Source: Taibaiella sp.
Lineage (GTDB): Bacteria > Bacteroidota > Bacteroidia > Chitinophagales > Chitinophagaceae
Assembly (NCBI GenBank): GCA_019454705.1
Contig: JACFNS010000032.1
Location: 1 to 12,741, forward strand
Direction: 5' to 3'
DNA: 12,741 nt
Positions 1 through 8,800 of this stretch are shown here, one piece after another. The stretch's first letter is position 1; the number at the start of each line of letters is the position of its first letter. The notes under the pieces are model-generated. The model had not been told where the DNA came from. It saw only the letters and a list, made by a program, of their open reading frames with translations, and ran no database searches. Both the position numbers and the translations under genes were made by a program.

Positions 1-637
1 AAACGTCATTGTTGAGGCTGACCTTAACCGGTTTCACGCTATAACCTTTCCGGTACAGCAGCCTGATAAACTCCAGGTCGAAAAGATACCTGTCGATAGT
101 AGTTGAAAGAAATACCGGCTGCACACTTTTCTTAAAACCCTTCAACCCGCATTGAGTATCTGTGACAGGTATGCGGAAGAACATACTGATAAGGCCACGT
201 AATATCTGCGATATATACCTCCGCACAGGAGGTACTTTTGCATAATAGTGTTCATCTTTGATGCCCGGAGCTGCATCACATTGTCCGTAGTGCAGGGTGC
301 CGTATATACTCACCACGCTGTCCACCGAGTAGGGGAAATCTACATCAGTGTATATTATAATGTCGGACTGGGCTTCTGCAATGCCCTTTCTCAACGCGTA
401 TCCTTTGCCCCTGTTCTCGGCATAACTAATATACCTGAAAGCCGGGATGTCCTGCTTTAATGTATTGATATCACTATCTGAAATATTGGCTGTACTGCCG
501 TCATTGACCAATATTACTTCCACCTCTACCCCAAGTCTTTCAACTATAGCGCTGTACTGCTCAACAATACGAGCCGCCCAACCGGGCTGCGGATTGTAAC
601 AAGGTAGTACTATGGTGCATGACAAATAATTGCTCAA
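1..637 (-). CDS. Family 2 glycosyltransferase, dolichyl/polyprenyl-phosphate sugar synthase type (3' end outside window)
   Basis: 212 codons are visible and the C-terminus lies beyond the left edge. The N-terminal GT-A fold of family 2 glycosyltransferases is clear: LPCYNP at residues 11-16, VNDGST at 44-49 (nucleotide binding), NRGKGYALRKG at about 75-85, and a DVD metal-binding motif at 98-100. DTQCG at 160-164 and FDLEF at 186-190 are typical of the DPM1/DPG-synthase branch, which moves a sugar from a nucleotide donor to a polyprenyl phosphate at the inner face of the cytoplasmic membrane. Donor and acceptor cannot be read from the sequence. No ATG is in frame between the upstream stop (about 672) and the LPCYNP motif, so TTG at 637 is the best start; a second TTG lies four codons later. 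It lies 50 bp after paaC on the same strand and may be read through from the paa promoter, although its role is unrelated. Confidence 0.85.
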   Translation of the reverse strand, partial: MSNYLSCTIVLPCYNPQPGWAARIVEQYSAIVERLGVEVEVILVNDGSTANISDSDINTLKQDIPAFRYISYAENRGKGYALRKGIAEAQSDIIIYTDVDFPYSVDSVVSIYGTLHYGQCDAAPGIKDEHYYAKVPPVRRYISQILRGLISMFFRIPVTDTQCGLKGFKKSVQPVFLSTTIDRYLFDLEFIRLLYRKGYSVKPVKVSLNNDV

Positions 638-687
638 AACCGACTGTGGTAAGTATGGTAAATATACTGGTTATTCAGGCAAATAGC

Positions 688-1506
688 CTACCACTCCATA
701 CCGGGGTAAGCACGTTGTATGAACTGCAATTCAGCCAGTATATAGCCCAGGTGTTCCGAATGCCTGACATCCTTGCCCCCATCCTGTAGCCTTGTACCTT
801 CAGGTAGTTGTAGTGTAGCTTCATCTATAATACTAACTATGTCCTGCTTCCATTGGCTGTGTAGTGCAGCGGCGTCTACACCCGTTTTACCGTCTGCCAT
901 TTCCTGCTCTACATCCGTCATACGGAACATTTCTCCCGTAAACGGCCAAAGATCATTGAGGGCGGCCTGCATTTTTTCATGGCTCTCCTGCGTGCCATCG
1001 CCCAGGCGTATTACCCACTCGCTGCTCCAGCGCTTGTGGTAGGTCACTTCTTTCAGCGACTTTTCGGCCACGGCTGCCAGTTGCAGGTCATTACTCTTTT
1101 GCAGTTGGGTATAATAGAGGTGATTGAAAGTATCAAAGTAAAAAGCACGGGCCACTGTAGTTGCCCAGTCTCCATTAGGTTGTTCTGTTATCAACAGGTT
1201 GCGAAAATCCCAACCATCGCGCAGATAGGCCAGGTCATCTTCATCTATATTTTCGCCCTTCTTTACCTTCTCTTCCAATGCTACCGAAAGGAACATGCCC
1301 TGCTTTTCGGCAAGTGGCAATGCGTTAAATAAATTGGCGGCGTGTTGGTAAAATCCTCTTGCCTGCCCCAGGAAGTCGAGCGAAATATTTGTGAGCGCTA
1401 TATCCTGCTCGAGAACAGGGCCATGCCCGCACCACTCACTCAACCTATGGCCGTAAATGAGTGCGTTATCTGCCAGTTGCAGTGTATATAGAATCCTGTT
1501 TTTCAT
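688..1506 (-). CDS. paaC: 1,2-phenylacetyl-CoA epoxidase subunit PaaC
   Basis: 272 residues, slightly longer than E. coli PaaC (about 248). PaaC is the structural partner of catalytic PaaA in the multicomponent oxygenase that turns phenylacetyl-CoA into its ring 1,2-epoxide, the committing step of aerobic phenylacetate breakdown in the cytoplasm. It has the ferritin-like helical fold of bacterial multicomponent monooxygenases. Recognisable family stretches are LADNALIYGHRLSEW (11-25), DIALTNISLDFLGQAR (35-50) and the block around 153-176 containing VTYHKRWSSEW and RLGDGT. The ATG start lies 10 bp after the paaB stop, consistent with coupled expression in a paaABC operon. The gene ends in TAG and is followed by a glycosyltransferase rather than paaD. 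No frameshift or internal damage is seen. Confidence 0.96.
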   Translation of the reverse strand: MKNRILYTLQLADNALIYGHRLSEWCGHGPVLEQDIALTNISLDFLGQARGFYQHAANLFNALPLAEKQGMFLSVALEEKVKKGENIDEDDLAYLRDGWDFRNLLITEQPNGDWATTVARAFYFDTFNHLYYTQLQKSNDLQLAAVAEKSLKEVTYHKRWSSEWVIRLGDGTQESHEKMQAALNDLWPFTGEMFRMTDVEQEMADGKTGVDAAALHSQWKQDIVSIIDEATLQLPEGTRLQDGGKDVRHSEHLGYILAELQFIQRAYPGMEW

Positions 1507-1516
1507 AAACGGCAGA

Positions 1517-1819
1517 TTACATATGTGTTAGTTCGTCAGGCAAATCGTAAAAAGTAGGATGCCTGTATATCTTGTCGTTTGCAGGGTCAAACATAGCTCC
1601 TGAACTATCGGGGTCGGATGCGTGAACATGCTTGCTTTCTACTACCCATATACTTACACCTTCCATACGGCGGGTGTACACATCACGTGCATTTTCAATA
1701 GCCATCTGCGCGTCTATAGCATGCAGGCTCCCGGCATGTTTATGGTCCAGGCCTGCTTTGCTGCGGATAAATACTTCCCACAACGGCCATTCGTTTTTAT
1801 TACTATTCTGTTCAGGCAT
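1517..1819 (-). CDS. paaB: 1,2-phenylacetyl-CoA epoxidase subunit PaaB
   Basis: 100 residues, close to E. coli PaaB (95). PaaB is the small subunit that bridges PaaA-PaaC heterodimers in the phenylacetyl-CoA epoxidase complex; it has no catalytic residues of its own. Family signatures are WPLWEVFIRSKAGLDHKHAGSL (residues 11-32), the ARDVYTRR segment (44-51), the SIWVVES strand (56-62) and a C-terminal DKIYRHPTFYDLP (82-94). The open frame extends four codons upstream to a TTG at 1831, but AAGAAAGG abuts that TTG directly, leaving no room for a ribosome site. The same purine run sits about 12 nt before the ATG at 1819, so the ATG was chosen. It lies 29 bp after paaA and 10 bp before paaC, in one transcription unit. 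Confidence 0.95.
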   Translation of the reverse strand: MPEQNSNKNEWPLWEVFIRSKAGLDHKHAGSLHAIDAQMAIENARDVYTRRMEGVSIWVVESKHVHASDPDSSGAMFDPANDKIYRHPTFYDLPDELTHM

Positions 1820-1848
1820 AGATATTGTCAACCTTTCTTATAAATTAT

Positions 1849-2802
1849 TTACGCAGCCTTTGTATCAGATTTGGCTCGTTGCTTTCTTTTTTCTGAGTAG
1901 GCTAATGCAGCATCTCGCACCCACTGGCCGTTTTCCCATGCTTTGGTACGGGCTTCGAGGCGTTCTTTATTGCAGGGGCCATTGCCATTTACTACGTTCC
2001 AGAATTCCTCCCAGTTGATTTCGCCAAAATCATAGTGGCCCCTTTCTTCATTCCATTTCAAATCGGGGTCGGGCAATTTCATACCCAGTATATTACATTG
2101 TTCTACTGTTACATCTACAAACCTCTGGCGCAGTTCGTCATTAGTAAAACGCTTTACACGCCACCTCATGCTCTGCTCAGTATTAGGGCTGTTGTCATCA
2201 GACGGTCCAAACATCATGAGCGATGGCCACCACCAGCGGTTGATGGAATCCTGTACCATCTTACGCTGTATTTCAGTGCCTTTAGACATTTGCAACAATA
2301 TCTCGTAGCCCTGGCGCTGGTGAAAACTTTCTTCTTTACATATACGCACCATAGCGCGTGCATATGGCCCATAAGATGTACGGCACAGCGCCACCTGGTT
2401 CATAATAGCTGCACCATCTACCAACCAGCCGATGGCGCCCATATCGGCCCAACTGGTGGTGGGGTAATTAAATATCGAAGAATATTTCGCCTTACCTGTA
2501 TGCAATTGCTCATACATTTCGTCGCGCGTAATCCCTAAAGTTTCAGCAGCACTGTACAGGTACAGGCCATGCCCGGCTTCGTCCTGTACTTTGGCCAGCA
2601 ACACCGCTTTGCGGCGCAGGCTTGGGGCGCGTGTTATCCAGTTGCCCTCTGGCAGCATACCCACTATCTCGCTGTGTGCGTGTTGCGATATTTGGCGTAT
2701 GAGTGTTTTGCGATAATTATCTGGCATCCAGTCGCGCGGCTCAATGGCTATCTCCCTGTCAATCTTCTCGTCAAATGCCTGCTGGAAATCACGTACCGTC
2801 AT
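1849..2802 (-). CDS. paaA: 1,2-phenylacetyl-CoA epoxidase catalytic subunit PaaA
   Basis: 317 residues, close to E. coli PaaA (309). PaaA is the diiron oxygenase subunit that binds phenylacetyl-CoA and inserts one oxygen atom to give the ring 1,2-epoxide. The carboxylate/histidine iron motifs are present: Glu45 in the HSEIVG helix, E75-x-x-H78 inside [14 protein letters not shown], Asp130, and E158-x-x-H161 inside [13 protein letters not shown]. Lys71, just before the first ExxH, matches a lysine conserved in the family. The C-terminal region has the usual [17 protein letters not shown] segment. The ATG start at 2802 has a weak GGA about 8 nt upstream. It is the first gene of the paaABC unit; a TATATTTG promoter box lies 22 bp upstream, so expression separate from sprA is likely. 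The protein looks intact and functional. Confidence 0.97.
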   Translation of the reverse strand: MTVRDFQQAFDEKIDREIAIEPRDWMPDNYRKTLIRQISQHAHSEIVGMLPEGNWITRAPSLRRKAVLLAKVQDEAGHGLYLYSAAETLGITRDEMYEQLHTGKAKYSSIFNYPTTSWADMGAIGWLVDGAAIMNQVALCRTSYGPYARAMVRICKEESFHQRQGYEILLQMSKGTEIQRKMVQDSINRWWWPSLMMFGPSDDNSPNTEQSMRWRVKRFTNDELRQRFVDVTVEQCNILGMKLPDPDLKWNEERGHYDFGEINWEEFWNVVNGNGPCNKERLEARTKAWENGQWVRDAALAYSEKRKQRAKSDTKAA

Positions 2803-2824
2803 AGCTATCCATTTAGTTTATACA

Positions 2825-2832
2825 CAAATATA
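2825..2832 (-). promoter_or_regulatory. Bacteroidota-type -7 promoter box for paaABC
   Basis: Read on the minus strand this is TATATTTG, an exact match to the TAnnTTTG box bound by the Bacteroidota primary sigma factor. It ends 22 bp before the paaA ATG, which leaves a short leader of roughly 15 nt. No clean TTTG lies at the expected 19-21 bp upstream, only TTTCC about 20 bp away, so the -33 half is weak and an activator could be needed. The box is in the only noncoding gap between sprA and paaA. Confidence 0.6.
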
Positions 2833-2895
2833 AGACGAAAGGGTTAAAGTAAGGAAACGCCCTTATTTATGTTATTTATAGGCACATATACATCA

Positions 2896-5800
2896 CTACT
2901 GGGCAAATATGAACCTGAATGTGATACCAGCCCTTGTAGTAGTAATGGGGAACGAACTGGTTATATATGGTATACTCCTGCGCCTGTCGTAAAATAGCCT
3001 GATGGTAAGTTTATCGCTAACTATATAGTTGACAGACGGCGAAATAGTAATTACTTTCTGCCCCCGTGTCACTACACTCAGGTTTTGTGCCAGGTAGTTG
3101 TTGTTAGTTTTATCATCCCTTACTGATACGTCTACTTTCACATTCAGGTCATTCTTCAGTTGCTTTACACCAAACACCTCGAATGGCAATATCAGCCCTT
3201 TTATACGATAACCTAATCCTGCCACATATTCAGTACTGTTTGTTTCACTCACCTGGTAGTCTATAAGGCTAAGGCTGACTGTACGCGACTTGCGGTACTC
3301 AAAACTGGCCTGCATATTGTTTTTAAAGGCTGCATCGAAGCCTATCAGGGGGTTCAACTGTTCTGATATGGTGATATTGGGTACCTGGAAAAAAGGCACA
3401 AAGTTACCTGAGTTCGAATCGATAAACGACGGGAAACCGAGATTGTAAATATCCTGGTAGTAGAGTGCTGATACAAAACTGTTCATAGACAATGTACCCG
3501 TATATGCATGGTTTACCACCACATTGCTGGCTATGTTTGCTATAGCCGGCACTTTCGTCAAGCCATTGTAGCGGGCGCGCCAGTTGGGCATTGGCTTGTA
3601 TGCTTTGAAGGGGTTATTGCGGATATTGCGGTTGTCGTAATTAATGAGGCCCACCTTTTTAGCATCTTTACCAGTATATGCTGCTATGAATGAAGGTATC
3701 AATACATCCTGCGAATATTCAGTATAGCCTTTCGAATAATCCTGGTTATTAGGGTCGCGAGCGCCGTTTACATAAGGGTTGTTAGTACCCAGCCTTTCAG
3801 AGATGATTTCCCGGTTATTCATCAGGTCGGTAAAAGCCGCTGAATTGACACCTCCACTTTTGAAGAGCGTACTCAACCCGATGTATGATACAGTAAAGGA
3901 ACCTGTCTCATATATATTATTGTGTGTAAACTCGCCTGTACCGCCAAAGGTCGTGTCTTTAAACAATTCGTTAAGTGACTTGCTATAGGTTTGCGTTACT
4001 GTCATATCTACACGCAAGTCCTTTATAGGCTCAAAAGTGGTTACCAGGTTGATGCTCTGTTGATACTGTTGCTGGAATAATGTGTTGAATAACGAATCCC
4101 TGCTCAGCCTGTTCTGTCTTGCCTGGCCCTCCAACCACGGCCTGTCAGGCTGATAGCCGTATACAAATGCAAAACCAGGTGCCATGGTACGATCGTTGAT
4201 ACCCATAAAACGGGTACTGTCCATATAACCCGGCAGAGTAGTTCCTGAGTTTTCTGTCAGGTTAACAGTAGTACGTTTTACCATGGTGATCAGTCTTCCT
4301 CCAAATCTTTCCAGGTCATTTACTTCAGGTGTGGTGTTACGCTTCTTCTTCCTTTCTTCCTTTTTCTTGCGTTTGGCTTTTTCCTTTTCAGCTTTTAGCC
4401 TGGCCGCCTCCCTGGCTTCAAATACTTTTCGGGTAGAGTCCAGTTGTGCATTAGTCATAGTCCCGGCCAGTTTCTCAATGGCTTCGTCTATATTAAACTT
4501 CTCTGCTTGTTTTTCTTCTTTTGCCCCCTTTGTTCCTGTATCGGTTTTACCGCGCAGGTCTTTTATCGCTTTCTTACCCCCTTTAGCCGTATCAATTGGC
4601 GACTTACGTGGTTTGGGTTGATTAACTGCCCTTAACCAGCGTTGCTTGTTATATAATCTCTCAAAATTGAATTCACCATTCGCCTGCGAACTTTGCGTAT
4701 TGCCTATCGTATTACCCAGGTTTTGTGCCAGGCGAGATGCGGCTGTCCAGCTATAGGTATTGCCATACTGCAGACGCACATTGGTCCAGTCTACAAGTGG
4801 CAATTTCTGTGTTGGCAATGTATAGCTGGCATTGAAACGTTGTGTGTAAAAAGTATTCCTGCCAAACCTGCTGATTGAATTCCATAGGCTATCACGTTTT
4901 TCATCACTGTCTACCTTTCCGTAAGGCTCATCTATCCTTGAATTATTGGTAGCCTCATAGTCAAATGACAAGGCTCTTGTCAGCTCCCAGCGTGTGGTGT
5001 ATGTCCTTGTCCAAAGGAAATTTTTGAAATAGGTTGGCTCTATCTCTATTGGATCGTTTGTTACATTGCGTACCTGTGTTTCGTTAAAAACCTTATGCAG
5101 GTCTGTACGGAAAGTAAAGTTGGCCGGCAATAATTTAAAGTTGAAATCCTTAATCAGTGATACCCAGGGTGAATTTGTTTTTATTATTCGCTTAAATGGT
5201 TCTATCGGCTTCGACTTGATGGTATAAGTATATCCCAGGCCGGCTTTCTGGTCCAGCAGGTTATCACTTTGTATTATCGGGTTGCGCCTGAATTGTTTGT
5301 TGTAAGCATAGCTGATGTCGAAGTTTTTAATATCCCATGGATGGCTCTTTGTAGATTGCTTATCAGGATTACCCGTTACCCTTACGTTGGAGAAATTGAC
5401 ACTCATTACCGAGGTGAAATCCTGCGCTGTTTCCCTGAGCGAATCGCGCTGGCGTGCATCAGTAGCCGAGTTTAGTTTGTTTTTGTATGTTACGTCGCGG
5501 TCGTATGGGTCGTACTGCGGATTACTGATGGTCTCAGAATATCCTACAAACATAGGCAATTGCACACCCCACGTGCGTGGCAGCAGCTTACCCATGTTCA
5601 GGTTGGTAGAAACGCTGTATTGATAGAAGTTATCCCTGAACCTCTGGTTCAGTTTCTGATCTATATTACCATAACCCTGTGTATGCATACTACCACTCAG
5701 GTTGATATTGCCAAAGTCTGCCATCTGCAGGCTGATTTTTCCTGATGCAGCATAGCCGGGTTTTTCATCCAGACCAACCAGGCGCAATTCGTTAAACCAT

Positions 5801-8800
5801 ACTTCGGCACATTTCTTCTGCCCGTCATCATTAGGGTTATCGTCCGATTTTTTAGGATTGTATACACCCAGCATCATGGTTTTTGCATCCCCTATATTCG
5901 GGTTACCTACTACTACAATTGTATTTCCATTTGCCGATCTTGATGTATATGGGACAAATGTAGGCAAGCCTTTAGCATTCCTCTCAGTCTTTACCTTTAC
6001 CAGGTCTTCTAATACCAGGTCTATCCTGTTTTCCTGTGGCCATACCGCTTCGGCACTGCCGTCACCGTTGGGTGATACCTTCAACGGCAACTGGTATTCA
6101 TAATAGTTATTAATAAAGTCGCTACCTATACGAACAATTGCACGCAGGTCGCCATCTACCAAAGGAGTTTGGCCTACTCGCGATTCTGCGTGTACAAACA
6201 TGCGCATACCATTGAACTGTCGCATGTCTACATTTACTTCCCTGAACACCGCACGCGCATCTCCATCTTTAAGATTACACACCTGCAACGACAATGCTTG
6301 TTCGTTCAGTTGTATACTCTGTCCGCTGGACACATTAGCCTGCTGCCTGTTTACGCCCGGGGGAATGACATATGGTATTGGTTCGCGGTTGCTGTTTTCT
6401 TCCAGGCTAACCGACAATACAGAAAACTCCGTGTTGTCATTCTCAGGTATGTTTTCACCAGGATCCTGCAAAGAGAAAAGGTAACGCCTCCAGTTATTAC
6501 GGCCCAACTCCAGCCTGGCAAAACGCATCACCACACTATCCTGGAAACCTGACAAGAACATACGCATGAAACGAATAGAACGGAAATCAGAAATACCGCC
6601 CACTACATTTGAGTATTCAAGAATAGGAATTTTAAACTGGTACCAGGTTTCTTTAGCAGTGCTGCCATTTGGCAGTTTTACATCTGTTTCCAGCTTGTTT
6701 ATAATATAATTTGTACCCACCTGCATATTGGGTTGCATGTCCAGCCTGTACTGGTAATAATCTTCTGATTCATTCAGGGTGTTATCGCGGTTCACATCTT
6801 CCGATTCGGGTATGTTAGTACCTGCAAAAGAGAATGATGAGTTACCATCTGAAACAGGTGAGTTGCCGTGTGGGTTGTTGAATTTCTTATAACGGGAAAC
6901 AACACCCGCTGTTGCGCTTTCGTAATCCTGGTCGCGAAAGTATTTATAGTCATCATTAGCCGGGTCTGACGAAATCGCCTCCAATACTTCAGGATTAACC
7001 TTTCCGACCATCGCGTTCAGGTATTGGGCAAAAAAGTCGCGTTCTTCTTCGTTATCCAATCCGTCATATCCTACATCTTGCGTAGTACGGGCAGCAGGGT
7101 CATTCTCGAAAGCCCTGGTTATCTGCTGCTGAAAAACAGGAGCATACCCCCATTTGCTTTCGGTAAGCTGGGCTGTATTTTTAGGATATGGAATACCGTT
7201 TTCAAAAAACATCTTACCATCTTTCAGCACATCTTCAGAAACATTTCCAAGGTTTATATAAAGGGAGCCCCCTTGTGCATTAGGACGATTAATGAAGGGG
7301 TCCATCATCCAGAATTCAATAAACTCAACGTTCGATTGCTCAAAGTCACTGTTATCAATAGGGCGCATTATACCGGCCCAGCGACTTTCAGGGTTGGTCA
7401 GTTTACCATCTGGCGTTATACCATCCGTATCAAAATTATATGGGCCTTTTTCAGTTGGGAAATAGGCAAGATCCAGCGTACTTAAGGCATTCTGCAGATT
7501 TACCTGCGACCGCTGAGGGAATACCTCCGTCTGCTGCACCAAACGGATATAATGTTGATTGGGGTCATTCTTTACATATTCCGGCACACCTGAGTTAGGG
7601 TCTACGAGCGATGGCTCAAGGAAATACCATGCCAGCCTGGCCCTGTTTTTACCATAGTCCCAGTTATCAGCAAGGTCGCTTTCAGGAAATAGTCTGCTGC
7701 CGTTGCGGTCTACTGCACCCTTAGGTGTAGAGGCTAATGTCCATGCATTAGCGGGGAACTTAAGGTCGTAGGAACTACGTGTACCTTCAAAATCATCAAT
7801 ATACACCGAGCCTTCAGGGTCCAGTACATCTATCTGGCGTGGGTGGCCCGGCAGCAATCCTGCTACCTCTGTTGTTACGTTAAGAAAAGAGGGTGCGGAG
7901 GTAGATAGTACAGGCAACTTGTCTATCAATCTCGTAATACCGGGCGTTTCAGACTGGTAGTTGACATCCAGCCCTAATACAGTATTTTTTATCGGGTCTT
8001 CGCCAACATTTGTTTTTTGTGTGAACGGCCTTTCAGTAAGACGCATATATGTACCGCCGAGTATCAATTTGTCATTCACGAAATAATCAAGACGGGTACC
8101 CAGAAAATTCTGTTGCTGAAAACCAAAGGTAGCGTTGTCTTCATATTGCACATTGATGGGTATTCCTGAATTGAGTATACCTGTATTCAAAATTTTCAGC
8201 CTTCCTAAGCCATAATCTATCTGGTAATCCACATTCTCTACCAAACGCTGTCCACCGGCAGTAACCGCTACTGAGCCCTGTGGTATATTAAAGCCTCCGA
8301 GGAAGATTTCGGATGAGGATGATGACCTGTAAGAACCTTTTATGACGTAACGGTTATTTTGCTGAAACTGCCGTGCAACTGTTTTTGTAGAGTCATACAG
8401 TATACGGTAGAGATATTTCCTTTCCAGGAAGGGCGCATTATCTCCCAACGCAGGTTTCAGGTCGTCGCCAAATGGCTCCAATACCGGAAAAATAATTTTC
8501 CCCTGCTGTGTATTAATGGTAATACCTTCTACAAAATCGAAAATACCATCCGGTGCGGGGTCGTTTTGAAAGTTAAGGCGGTCAAGATTTAGTGTTGTTA
8601 TCAACGGCACACCTGCTTTTTCACCTTCGGGCAAGTAACGTTTCTCTCCACCCCCGGGGTCCTGGTACAAAACATTTAGCCTGAATTCGTCTTTTGACAC
8701 ACCTAATCCACCCAAAGCATATACGTTTTTCATCATCAGGTCCCATATGGGCAACCTGGGGCTGGGTGATGTTGTTTTCAACATCTTCATAAACAACACA

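Noticed and set aside
2035..2538. 167-codon plus-strand open frame opposite paaA
   Set aside because: It is antisense to a highly conserved gene; the translation is Tyr/His/Phe-rich with no motif, a mirror of paaA codon use.
2792..2815. Tiny open frame overlapping the paaA start (ATG at 2815, seven codons)
   Set aside because: It is out of frame with paaA, very short and has no ribosome site; an ATG in an AT-rich leader is expected by chance.
2841..2875. Possible terminator hairpin after sprA
   Set aside because: The arms AAGGG and CCCTT are only 5 bp around a 16-base loop, and no T-run follows in the sprA direction.
7024..7485. 153-codon plus-strand open frame inside sprA
   Set aside because: Antisense to sprA, with no recognisable domain and no promoter-like or ribosome-site support.
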